From: Brevibacillus sp.
Lineage (GTDB): Bacteria; Bacillota; Bacilli; Brevibacillales; Brevibacillaceae
DNA length: 16,335 nt
Reading direction: 5' to 3'
Assembly (NCBI GenBank): GCA_029240815.1
Contig: JARDZO010000110.1
Coordinates: forward strand, 1-16,335
Under the pieces are notes generated by a model, which worked only from the letters and a program-made list of their open reading frames with translations, had not been told where the DNA came from and searched no databases. Made by a program: the position numbers and the translations under genes. This document shows, piece by piece, positions 1 through 6,820 of this stretch (positions within the stretch are counted from its first letter, which is position 1; every line of letters starts with the position of its first letter).

Positions 1-1470
1 GGCCATCAGCTTGCCCACTTGATCTTCCAGCTTCGGCGAATCCAGATCTGTACCCATTACATAGCCCAAAATTTCCAGATGTCTGCCGTCTTTTTCAGCT
101 TGCTTTTTCGCCTCGATAATCGCCGGAAGCATGACACCGACTGGATCTTCGTGCGAACCGAAGCCCAGGATAAAGTCCATGAGGATGACACCCACAGATG
201 GATCTTTGGCTTCCTCCAAGAATCTCGCGATGCGCGTGGATGGATCGATCATCGGATGCGGCTTGCCGTTCGTGAAATCGTCGTCACCCATATCGAGGAA
301 GGTGTGGGCTTGGCTCACATGCAGGTTTTTCAGCTTGTAATCCGGATTCTTCTGAATGTTGCTGTATACGTCTTCAAACGTTTCCATAGCGATGTACATC
401 GCTTCATCACACAAGGTACCGCCGCAGAACAGTCCGCGAACGTATTTTTGCTCCGCCGTCAATTTGGCACGCACTTCTTCGATCAGCGGCCAGTTCAATG
501 CGCGTTTATTGATTTCATCTTCGTTGGCTCCTGCCAGAACAACGGCTTTGAGCGCAGCTTCTTTCGAGGTTTTGGCAAAATGCCCGCCTGCTGCCACGAC
601 CGCTTCTTCTGTTCCACCTATGAAATAAACCACAACCGGTTTTTTGCATTGTTTCACTTGTGCCAGCACTTTTTCTTCGACGCTTGGTGCCGGCGGCTTG
701 GAAATGAGCACAATGACTTTCGTCGCCTCATCCTCGTCCAATGCCTTGATGCCATCCAGCATCATGATACCGCCTACCTGCTCGCTCAAATCGCGTCCGC
801 CGGTACCGATGAGCTGCGTAATACCTCCGCCAAAATCGTGAATGCGTACGCTGACCTCCTGGCTGCCCGTTCCGGATGCCGCCACGATGCCGATGTTTCC
901 TTTGCGCACAGCGTTGCCAAAGCACAGGGCTACATTTCCGATAATCGCGGTCCCGCAGTCAGGGCCCATCAGCAGCAAGCCTTTTTCGTGTGCAAATTGC
1001 TTCAAGGCGATCTCGTCCTCGATGCTGACATTGTCACTGAACAACATGACGTGCAAGTCGTTCTCCAATGCCTTCCGCGCTTCTCTCGCTGCGAATGCAC
1101 CGTTGACGGAAATGATTGCCAGATTCGCCTCGGGGATGCTTTTTGCTGCGGAATCAATGGTGGCGTATTTAATCTCACTGGTCCCTTTGGTTTCACCCTT
1201 TTTCGTGAACAGCTCCTCGATGCCTGCGAATGCATTCTCGCAAAGCTCGTCTGTCTCTGCTTTGACGACGATCATCAAGTCACTGCTTTTCGCCTCTTCC
1301 AATTCTGGCGTCAAAAGCCCGACGTTGCGCAGCACTTCCTTGTTCATTTCCGTACCCATGGCGATAACCGCCTGTTCTACACCTGCGATCTGGTTCGCCT
1401 TGGTCGACAGGGACATCAGCGACACCGAATCAAAATAGGTGCTCTTCTTGATCACGACTTTGATAGACAT
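1..1470 (-). CDS. fdrA: FdrA-family protein, acyl-CoA-synthetase-like (AllF type), 3' end outside window
   Basis: The frame opens at ATG 1470 and runs off the left edge, giving 490 residues; the family is usually about 510-555 long, so only a short tail is missing. It has the CoA-ligase-like Rossmann pattern of FdrA: GPDCGT near residues 169-174, SGTGSQE near 199-205, GTGGRDL near 222-228, and a late GFGSHEDP segment. No signal peptide or membrane segment is seen. The ATG lies inside the end of the DUF2877 gene (19-base overlap) with a GGGAGGT ribosome site 4-5 bases upstream, so the two are translationally linked. In E. coli FdrA (AllF) acts with a DUF1116 and a DUF2877 protein in oxamate carbamoyl transfer, yielding carbamoyl phosphate from allantoin-derived oxalurate. 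That role here is inferred from family and context. A long plus-strand open frame over the same bases is an antisense shadow. Confidence 0.93.
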   Translation of the reverse strand, partial: MSIKVVIKKSTYFDSVSLMSLSTKANQIAGVEQAVIAMGTEMNKEVLRNVGLLTPELEEAKSSDLMIVVKAETDELCENAFAGIEELFTKKGETKGTSEIKYATIDSAAKSIPEANLAIISVNGAFAAREARKALENDLHVMLFSDNVSIEDEIALKQFAHEKGLLLMGPDCGTAIIGNVALCFGNAVRKGNIGIVAASGTGSQEVSVRIHDFGGGITQLIGTGGRDLSEQVGGIMMLDGIKALDEDEATKVIVLISKPPAPSVEEKVLAQVKQCKKPVVVYFIGGTEEAVVAAGGHFAKTSKEAALKAVVLAGANEDEINKRALNWPLIEEVRAKLTAEQKYVRGLFCGGTLCDEAMYIAMETFEDVYSNIQKNPDYKLKNLHVSQAHTFLDMGDDDFTNGKPHPMIDPSTRIARFLEEAKDPSVGVILMDFILGFGSHEDPVGVMLPAIIEAKKQAEKDGRHLEILGYVMGTDLDSPKLEDQVGKLMA

Positions 1471-2360
1471 ACGTTACCTCCCGCTTCTATTTGGAGTTCC
1501 AATCCACTGAGCAGCCCTAGCGCCATGTCTGTTCCCGACGATGAGCCAATGTTCAGGACGTTTCCCAAAGAGAGAACCACCTCTTCTGTGGTTCCACTGA
1601 TTAGGGATTGGAGCAGACTGACGATCGATTCTCTTACGTGGCCGACCGCTGCTTTTTTTACCATCATGTAGCTGATTTCGTTCGTCCGCTGAGCAGAGGC
1701 ACGGACGATCTCTTCGATAAATGAATGCGGCAAGCAACAAGGGACGTTTGGCATGTGGCAAACGCTGAACAATCCCGTCAAAAAATCGTCTCCTGACGGT
1801 GTCAGCCCGGGTCCAAGACCGACAAGTCCAATGGCTTGCTCGTGTGCCTCAGACCATCTATGCCCAGCCAGATCCTCGACGAGCCGGCTCGATCGTAACA
1901 CTAACAGTCGAGAGACTTCCGCCTCAAATACATTGGCTGGTCGGAGTCCTATTTTCATGCCGCCCGTCTTGCCGTGAGCGGCCAGGTAATCCTTCATGAC
2001 TGCCACATTTGCCAGCAAGCTTCCTCGGTCAGGAGGAAATGCAGGCAGCACACATTCCCAGCAGACTACATGATCCTGACAGCAAATGGCGAGCTGCTTA
2101 CCCACGAATATCGTGTCATCGCTGACAAAGACCGGATCATTCACGGCAATACCTACATTTTGGAAGCGCTTACGATCAACCACTAGCGTATTAGGCCCGT
2201 TATCCAGCTGGCTACAGGCAATTGTGAATAACTCTCCATTTTCCAAACAATGAATGTTGATGGTCCTGTTAAAGATGCTGTGTACGAACCCGCTGAACCT
2301 GCTGCTCGCGATTCTCTCTACAAAACCGGCATCGCCCGACAGTGATTGAGCATTATTCAC
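1452..2360 (-). CDS. DUF2877 protein (AllH/YlbF type), probable oxamate carbamoyltransferase component
   Basis: This 302-residue protein carries the DUF2877 signature GLGPGLTPSGDDFLTG at about residues 181-196. E. coli YlbF (AllH) is about 270 residues, so the length fits. The start is GTG 2360; the only upstream Shine-Dalgarno is a GGAG about 12 bases away, so initiation may depend on coupling to the ankyrin gene, which ends six bases upstream. The 3' end overlaps fdrA by 19 bases and carries the fdrA ribosome site. Together with FdrA this is the conserved pair found in purine/allantoin nitrogen salvage in many bacteria. No membrane segment or signal peptide is visible, so a cytoplasmic complex is expected. 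The family is clear; the substrate (oxamate or a related carbamoylated compound) is inferred from the E. coli counterparts. Confidence 0.88.
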   Translation of the reverse strand: MNNAQSLSGDAGFVERIASSRFSGFVHSIFNRTINIHCLENGELFTIACSQLDNGPNTLVVDRKRFQNVGIAVNDPVFVSDDTIFVGKQLAICCQDHVVCWECVLPAFPPDRGSLLANVAVMKDYLAAHGKTGGMKIGLRPANVFEAEVSRLLVLRSSRLVEDLAGHRWSEAHEQAIGLVGLGPGLTPSGDDFLTGLFSVCHMPNVPCCLPHSFIEEIVRASAQRTNEISYMMVKKAAVGHVRESIVSLLQSLISGTTEEVVLSLGNVLNIGSSSGTDMALGLLSGLELQIEAGGNVCLSKS

Positions 2361-2366
2361 ACGAAC

Positions 2367-2975
2367 TTACTTTGCTCCGGCTTCCAGCAAAATTCGTTCG
2401 ATTTCCGTGTAGCCTTTTTGTCTGGCGAGCGTCAGCGGTGTCACCCCGTATTTATCCACCATGTGAACATTGGCACCGTGCTCGATGAGCATTTTGATGA
2501 TCGTCTGCTGTCTTTCACCGCCGTCGTTCAGGATGATCGCTTCGATGAGTGGAGTCCAGCCGCACGTATTGGTGTGATTCACATTGATGTCTGTAGTCGT
2601 CAACAGCTCATGCACGATTTCCACGTGGCCTTTTTCACTCGCGGGCGTGATGCCGACGCCGCCAAAACGGGTGACGAGCTCCACGTTGGTATTGGCTTTA
2701 ATCATCATTTTCACGAGTTCCAATTTTCCGTTGACGCAGCCATATAAGAACGGATTAAAGCAGGTTTCGTCTTGCAGGTCGATATCTGCCCCTGCCTCGA
2801 TCAAATACTCCACGGCGTCATAGTGGTCGTTCATTGCCGCCAGCAGGATCGCTGTTCGTTTCTGCTTGTTCCGTGCATTGAGATCGACGCCTTGCGCTAC
2901 ATAGGTTTGGAGTGCTGCGACATCCCCCAGGCTCGCTGCCTCGAGGAACGATTGTACGAATTGATTATCAGACAT
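2367..2975 (-). CDS. Ankyrin-repeat protein, first gene of the fdrA operon
   Basis: The 202-residue product is almost entirely ankyrin repeats, about five of them, with the usual pattern of a TPL-like turn followed by a helix and a GAD/GAN beta-turn (for example GADIDLQDE, GANVHMVDKYGVTPL, ending LLEAG). There is no signal peptide, membrane segment or enzymatic domain, so it is probably a soluble protein-binding module. The start is ATG 2975 with a GGAGGT site 6 bases upstream. It is transcribed with the DUF2877 gene, starting six bases beyond its stop, and fdrA. The obvious inference is that it binds or scaffolds one of the operon enzymes. The repeats identify the fold only and do not reveal the partner. 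Confidence 0.9.
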   Translation of the reverse strand: MSDNQFVQSFLEAASLGDVAALQTYVAQGVDLNARNKQKRTAILLAAMNDHYDAVEYLIEAGADIDLQDETCFNPFLYGCVNGKLELVKMMIKANTNVELVTRFGGVGITPASEKGHVEIVHELLTTTDINVNHTNTCGWTPLIEAIILNDGGERQQTIIKMLIEHGANVHMVDKYGVTPLTLARQKGYTEIERILLEAGAK

Positions 2976-3063
2976 GTTGTACCTCCTTCAATCCTAGTCA
3001 ACCGCACAAAAAAGAACAGATTGCACAATCAGGTCCCTGTGATATAGTTGACTGGTATAAACC

Positions 3064-3145
3064 ACGGCTCAGGTTGCCAGGTCGGGTGAAATGGCGGGGC
3101 TTACACCCCCTGCAGCATTATTGTAGACAGGATACGAGTAGCCGT
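3064..3145. other. Possible structured segment in the divergent spacer
   Basis: ACGGCT at 3064-3069 is the exact complement of AGCCGT at 3140-3145. Between them lies a GC-rich hairpin, GCGGGG then CCCCTGC with one G-U pair, which reads best as plus-strand RNA. Just outside, TGGT-ATAA-ACCA (about 3054-3065) forms another small hairpin. The element could be a leader of the ankyrin operon read on the minus strand or simply a regulator-binding region. I recognise no known riboswitch class. Confidence 0.25.
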
Positions 3146-3147
3146 CA

Positions 3148-3175
3148 TTGTGTATCCAAACTAAAAAAAGATACT
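3148..3175 (+). promoter_or_regulatory. Candidate sigma-A promoter of the PucR-family gene
   Basis: TTGTGT at 3148-3153 and GATACT at 3170-3175 are separated by 16 bases, a fair match to a vegetative promoter. It would start the transcript near 3182. The -35 box overlaps a half-site ATTGTGTA (3147-3154) and the start overlaps the palindrome at 3180-3198. Motif match only. Confidence 0.45.
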
Positions 3176-3179
3176 CCCC

Positions 3180-3198
3180 ATTGTGCACGATGCACAAT
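3180..3198. promoter_or_regulatory. Perfect 19-bp palindrome, candidate regulator operator
   Basis: ATTGTGCA (3180-3187), spacer CGA, TGCACAAT (3191-3198) is a perfect inverted repeat placed over the inferred transcript start of the PucR-type regulator. The same half-site recurs as TGCACAAT at 3022-3029, next to the ankyrin operon, and as ATTGTGTA at 3147-3154. This spacing fits a dimeric regulator controlling both divergent units. The most likely ligand is the PucR-type protein itself, by inference. The sequence does not resemble the box reported for B. subtilis PucR. Confidence 0.55.
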
Positions 3199-3237
3199 TA
3201 TACAAAACGCAGGGAAAGTTGCACGGGAGGGACTCGA

Positions 3238-4932
3238 ATGCTGACGATCAAAGACTTGCTCCACATCAAATCGATCGATGGGATGCGAATTATTGCCGGA
3301 CAAAAAGGCGTCGATAACGTCGTTTCTATCGTCAATATCATGGAAAATCCCGATGCGTTCGACTGGCTCATGCCGAATGAATTGCTCCTTTCTACAGGCT
3401 ATATTTTTAAGGACAATGAAGAATTGCAAAATCGAATCATCAAGGAGCTCGCGGAAATCAACTGCTCGGGTCTGTGCATCAAAATGCATCGCTACTTCGA
3501 CGAAATCCCGCAGAACATGATCGATCTGGCCAATCAGCTGGGGCTTCCACTGCTGACGATCCCCTTTGAATACACCTTGTCCAAAGTGATTGCGATCATC
3601 AATGAAAAGGCATCAGGCAGGTATGACTTGCTTAACCGAAAGTCGTTGGACATGCACAACATCCTGTTTCGCATCGCTCTGGAAGGCGGCGGGATCGATC
3701 GGATTTCCGCTGAGCTGTCAGACACGATCAACAACCCGATCCTCTTTCTGGACCGTGACTGGAACTTGCTCCACTATACAGAAGTCGTGAACAATCCTGT
3801 TCCACTCGCCTCTTGTCTGCATTTGGCGAGAAATCGTCCTGTATTTACGAAAGACTTTACGGAGACGATTCCCCGCAACATCAGTCAAATCAAAAAATCA
3901 GTCAAGCGAATCTACTATTCAAAAGGTCGCGAAATCAAATGCCGTATCCTGCCTGTCGCGGTCGCCAATTACATCTACGGCTATATCATCGTGTGGCAAA
4001 CCGTTCGGGAGCTCACTGAGTTCGACTACATCGTCCTGGAGCAATCCTCTACCATCCTGGCCTTGGAGCGAATCCGCGCACGGGAGATCGAGGAGGTCAA
4101 GCTGACAATCCGGCAGGACTTTTTTGATGACCTGCTCACCGGAAAGCTGACATCTATCGATTCCATCCAGCCCTTGTGCGATCTGCACGGCATCAACGCC
4201 AGCTACATGTACTATTGCATGGTCATTACGATCGAACCGGACGTGCCAGGCAGTCTGGAGGATATGGTTGTAAGAAAATACGAGCAAGATCATCTCGCCA
4301 AAAAATGCGTGGATCTCGTCTACGAGCATGCCAGTCAAGCAAACGGTGAACTGATGTGTTTTTACCGAAACAACCGGATCATTGTCCTCATCGGGCAAAA
4401 TGAATACAGACCCACCATTACGGTCAATGAAGCAAAGCAGTTTGCCGACGAGCTGTACGAGACATTACTGACAAAGATCAAGAAAACGACGTTCTCTGTC
4501 GGGATCGGCCGTCAGTATAAAACGATCACTTCTCTGCACAAGAGTTTTTCCGAAGCCCATGAAGCGATCCGGCTGATGCACAAGTTTGACGGAAAACGAT
4601 CTGTCTCTCACTTTGAAGATTATTCGATCTATCACTTTCTCGAATCGAACATCAAGTCGAGTGAGCTGGAGGACTTTTTTCTGAAACGTCTGGGGAAAGT
4701 CCATGAGCACGATCTAGGTTTTGGCACCAGCTTCATGTCGACACTGGAGGGCTACTTTGCCCACAACCAAAATGTGAGCGAAGCGGCAAAGGCCATGTTT
4801 ATTCATCGCAACACGTTCATCTATCGGATCGATAAAATCAAGGAAATTCTCGGCACCGATCTGAAGCATTCAGAGGAGCTCCTGCAAATTCAGCTGGCTT
4901 TGAAAATCTACAAGCTATTGCAAAAAGAATAA
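3238..4932 (+). CDS. PucR-family transcriptional regulator
   Basis: This 564-residue regulator has the standard PucR layout: an N-terminal purine-catabolism regulatory domain (residues 1 to about 125, beginning MLTIKDLL), a central CdaR/GGDEF-like region, and a C-terminal HTH_30 helix-turn-helix at roughly residues 500-560, containing NVSEAAKAMFIHRNTFIYR. I chose ATG 3238 over the in-frame ATG at 3148 because the family starts with this motif, a GGGAGG site lies 7 bases upstream, and the earlier start would place translation across the promoter and palindrome. It is transcribed away from the ankyrin-DUF2877-fdrA operon, which it presumably controls in response to a purine or ureide signal. 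B. subtilis PucR controls purine degradation in this way. The effector cannot be read from sequence. A hairpin terminator follows the stop. Confidence 0.92.
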   Translation: MLTIKDLLHIKSIDGMRIIAGQKGVDNVVSIVNIMENPDAFDWLMPNELLLSTGYIFKDNEELQNRIIKELAEINCSGLCIKMHRYFDEIPQNMIDLANQLGLPLLTIPFEYTLSKVIAIINEKASGRYDLLNRKSLDMHNILFRIALEGGGIDRISAELSDTINNPILFLDRDWNLLHYTEVVNNPVPLASCLHLARNRPVFTKDFTETIPRNISQIKKSVKRIYYSKGREIKCRILPVAVANYIYGYIIVWQTVRELTEFDYIVLEQSSTILALERIRAREIEEVKLTIRQDFFDDLLTGKLTSIDSIQPLCDLHGINASYMYYCMVITIEPDVPGSLEDMVVRKYEQDHLAKKCVDLVYEHASQANGELMCFYRNNRIIVLIGQNEYRPTITVNEAKQFADELYETLLTKIKKTTFSVGIGRQYKTITSLHKSFSEAHEAIRLMHKFDGKRSVSHFEDYSIYHFLESNIKSSELEDFFLKRLGKVHEHDLGFGTSFMSTLEGYFAHNQNVSEAAKAMFIHRNTFIYRIDKIKEILGTDLKHSEELLQIQLALKIYKLLQKE

Positions 4933-4937
4933 GAAGT

Positions 4938-5003
4938 GAAAAAGCCCCTCCGGTAGCAATCCTGCCACGTAAAAACGCGCGGATGCTCGCTGGAGAGGCT
5001 TTC
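4938..5003. terminator. Bidirectional rho-independent terminator
   Basis: AAAGCC-CCTCC at 4941-4951 pairs with GGAG-A-GGCTTT at 4992-5002. A second small hairpin (GGTAG/CTGCC) sits in the loop. On the plus strand it ends in TTTC after the PucR gene. On the minus strand the stem is followed by a run of five T, a stronger terminator for anything transcribed leftward from the intergenic region. Confidence 0.7.
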
Positions 5004-5016
5004 TAGTTTATTTCGG

Positions 5017-5136
5017 TTAGTTAGTTGTGGATGTATTTTTCAACTCCGCTCCCATCGTAAACTTGATTTCCACGTCCAAATCCACGGTTCCCGCCGTTTC
5101 CAAGGAGACATCCGAAATTTTGTGCACCCGCGTCCT
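5017..5136 (-). pseudogene. Short protein-like reading frame, possible C-terminal remnant
   Basis: On the minus strand a 39-codon frame ends at TAA 5017-5019 and is bounded upstream by TAA 5137-5139. Its product alternates polar and hydrophobic residues like a beta-strand region (for example VSLETAGTVDLDVEIKF) and looks like real protein, not random translation. It either starts at GTG 5127 behind an AAAGGA site (36 residues) or is the tail of a gene whose 5' part is lost. The minus-strand terminator just downstream supports former or present transcription. The family is not recognised. Confidence 0.35.
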
Positions 5137-5140
5137 TTAT

Positions 5141-5162
5141 CCACTAGTTCAGACTGTAGTGG
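5141..5162. other. Perfect hairpin CCACTA/TAGTGG
   Basis: Six-base perfect arms (5141-5146 and 5157-5162) with a 10-base loop lie just upstream, on the minus strand, of the short reading frame. A second hairpin, CCCC-TACTGA-GGGG, is at 5203-5216. Role unknown; they may belong to the structured region to the right. Confidence 0.4.
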
Positions 5163-5237
5163 AGGAGAGGAAAAAGGAGAAAACGCTCCAGATTCATAGG
5201 AACCCCTACTGAGGGGCATCCCTGTCCGGCTCCACAT

Positions 5238-5316
5238 AAAAAACGAAACCGCGTCCAAAGCAGCTGTCTCGGGGAGCTTATCAGAGGTGGACGCTTAAAA
5301 CCGTGTTTCGTTTTTT
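5238..5316 (-). terminator. Long stem ending in T6, terminator of the putative RNA
   Basis: AAAAAACGAAAC at 5238-5249 is the perfect complement of GTTTCGTTTTTT at 5305-5316. Inside it GCGTCC (5251-5256) pairs with GGACGC (5289-5294). Read on the minus strand this gives a GCGTCC/GGACGC stem followed by GGTTTCG and six T. It also carries T6 on the plus strand, so it could stop both directions. It forms the natural 3' boundary of the structured region to its right. Confidence 0.65.
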
Positions 5317-5880
5317 CCATTGCGCTTTGGTTGGTGTTCCTAAGATCTTGCGCTTATTTCACCTTTTTCCTCGGCCAGCCTTGGCTCTTCCACTTGACTT
5401 ATTCTGTGGTTGACTCCGGAACCCTACTTAGCGGAACAATGAATTCACGGGATCAAGAAGCGGTACCTCTGTGTTCCCAGCGAAGCGGTTACTCCTTTAC
5501 CCGCTTCCCCGTGAATCGTTGTGGAGCGGACAGTCTATTCTCCCTTGAAGCGTGAAGGCTGGAGCGCAGATCGGAAACCTGCTTCTCCCCACCACCACAG
5601 CATACAAACAAATTCTTATCTACTAAGAAAACCTCTATCGAGGCCAATTCAAGGAAGAGCGACCGCGTTTAAGTGGAAAGCTTCCGTCGCTCCAGAATTC
5701 ATAAACATACGCTTATAGATTCCTACACGTAAGAGAAACGGCGAAGCGTACGTTTTTTGCTGGTCGCACTCGTACCATCCAGATACTCAACTTACGGAAC
5801 ATTTTCCATCTCCCCCTCGAATTGGGCTTTTTGGCCTCATTTCCAATAGTACGAGCGACTGTGTGCCGAGTTGCACGATT
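5238..5880 (-). ncRNA. Candidate large structured noncoding RNA, about 640 nt
   Basis: This stretch has no protein-like frame but is dense in complementary segments. From the minus-strand 5' end: (1) 5849-5859 pairs with 5763-5775 (GTCGC TCGTAC, two-base bulge), enclosing ATTG/CAAT and GGC/GCC helices. (2) 5686-5699 pairs with 5646-5663 (GAGCGAC/GTCGCTC plus AATTC/GAATT). (3) 5579-5588 pairs with 5561-5569. (4) 5501-5516 pairs with 5443-5463, 16 base pairs with a five-base bulge. (5) TAAG/CTTA sits within GGTG/CACC at 5333-5363. (6) The terminator stem ends at 5238. On the minus strand the unpaired parts are purine-rich (GGAAATGAGG, GGGGGAGATGGAAAATG, GGTGAAATAAG), as in known ornate RNAs. 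The 5' end near 5876-5880 is inferred from a weak -10 TATACT on that strand. It does not match my memory of RNase P RNA, tmRNA, 6S or SRP RNA, or a group II domain V. I cannot exclude a known large class such as OLE-, HEARO- or ROOL-type. Confidence 0.5.
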
Positions 5881-5884
5881 CTAG

Positions 5885-5890
5885 TATAAT
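5885..5890 (+). promoter_or_regulatory. Perfect -10 box TATAAT upstream of the nuclease gene
   Basis: TATAAT at 5885-5890 lies 73 bases before the nuclease start codon. The -35 position at 17-base spacing reads TGTGCC and is weak. The same bases read on the minus strand as TATTATACT, so the site may serve divergent transcripts: the nuclease rightward and the putative RNA leftward. Confidence 0.4.
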
Positions 5891-5962
5891 ACGATTACAA
5901 CTGAATATTCACACAACAGTTCGCGCGTGGAAACCAGCTATTTTCCAAGGAGGAGAGGACTC

Positions 5963-6820
5963 ATGAAGGCAGGCTACGATCCTTTTTTTCTCAGTGAAAA
6001 GCACCACATTCCACTGCCATTGCCGCAGGGCCGCATCGCCACGGACGCATTGGACAACGGGAGCGTATTTGACTTCACGCACTTTTCCATCGTCATGAAC
6101 CAGCGTACCCGATTCGCCATTTTTTCCGCCGCCTGCGTCGATATCAGCCTTGCCACGAACGTTGAACGCGATAACACATCCTGGCATTTTGACGATCGAA
6201 TCGGTATCGAAAATCAGGTCGGGCCCGAGTATTATGCCGAAAACGATTATGACAAAGGACATCTCACCCGCCGAAAGGACGTTTGCTGGGGAGAGCGACG
6301 AGAAGCGGAAAGAGCCAACTACGACTCATTCTGCTACGCCAATATCGCCTTGCAGCACCATAACTTCAACACCGGAATCTGGAACTGTCTGGAGGACTGG
6401 GTCATTCAACGTTTGAACCTAGCAAAAAGGCTGATCATCCTCACCGGACCGATCCACAAAGACGAGGATGAAGAGTACTGTGGTGTACACGGAGATCCAG
6501 GCTGCGGGATACGGGTTCCTTTTGGTTTTTGGAAGAGCGTCCTGTATGCAGACGAACAACACCAGGTGAAATGTCTCTCATTTCTCATCCGGCAAAGTTC
6601 GGAGCGAACCCAGGAACGTTGTGAATACCAAAGGCTCGTCACCTATCAAGTGCCGCTTGAGACGATCGCCAAAGAAACTAGTCTGCACTTTGACGCCAGC
6701 CTTTATCCACGCAATCCTCTATTTGCAAAACCGCGCCTGATTGCTGGCGGACGTGAACAGATGATATCGGAGCAGATTCCCATCCATCAGGCAGCCGATA
6801 TCAGGTGGAAGCAGCCCTGA
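5963..6820 (+). CDS. DNA/RNA non-specific endonuclease (NUC family, beta-beta-alpha metal)
   Basis: The 285-residue protein carries the NUC-family catalytic core. D97-K-G-H100 corresponds to the classical DRGH motif with the general-base histidine, and NFNTGIWNCLE (134-144) supplies the magnesium-binding Asn (N136) and the following Glu (E144), with the same eight-residue spacing as Anabaena NucA. The Arg of DRGH is Lys here, a known variation. I chose ATG 5963, which has AAGGAGGAGAGG just upstream; an in-frame ATG at 5927 lacks a good site. Unlike secreted Serratia-type nucleases there is no signal peptide, so it is cytoplasmic, exported by another route, or serves defence or turnover. Its last 20 bases overlap the end of the convergent GNAT gene. 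No immunity-like small gene is adjacent. Confidence 0.88.
   Translation: MKAGYDPFFLSEKHHIPLPLPQGRIATDALDNGSVFDFTHFSIVMNQRTRFAIFSAACVDISLATNVERDNTSWHFDDRIGIENQVGPEYYAENDYDKGHLTRRKDVCWGERREAERANYDSFCYANIALQHHNFNTGIWNCLEDWVIQRLNLAKRLIILTGPIHKDEDEEYCGVHGDPGCGIRVPFGFWKSVLYADEQHQVKCLSFLIRQSSERTQERCEYQRLVTYQVPLETIAKETSLHFDASLYPRNPLFAKPRLIAGGREQMISEQIPIHQAADIRWKQP

Noticed and set aside
19..1671. A 550-codon open frame on the plus strand
   Set aside because: It is antisense to fdrA and DUF2877, both of which show clear family motifs. Its product is rich in Cys, His, Phe and Arg as expected of a shadow frame, and it has no ribosome site.
3000..3240. Sigma-54 promoter for the ankyrin-fdrA operon
   Set aside because: TGGCA occurs on the minus strand, but the GC element is not at the required 10-base spacing from GG. 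No enhancer-binding regulator is adjacent.
5238..5316. Insertion-sequence or MITE terminal repeats
   Set aside because: The arms are only 79 bases apart end to end, end in A/T runs typical of terminators, and have no flanking target duplication.
5331..5718. Two short plus-strand open frames in the intergenic kilobase
   Set aside because: Their composition is not protein-like, they lack ribosome sites, and they cross the helices of the putative RNA.
5238..5880. Group II intron, RNase P RNA, tmRNA or T-box
   Set aside because: No domain V, no RNase P core motifs, no tag-peptide frame or CCA end, and no AGGGUGGNACCGCG T-box were seen. The structure was therefore left as an unclassified RNA candidate.
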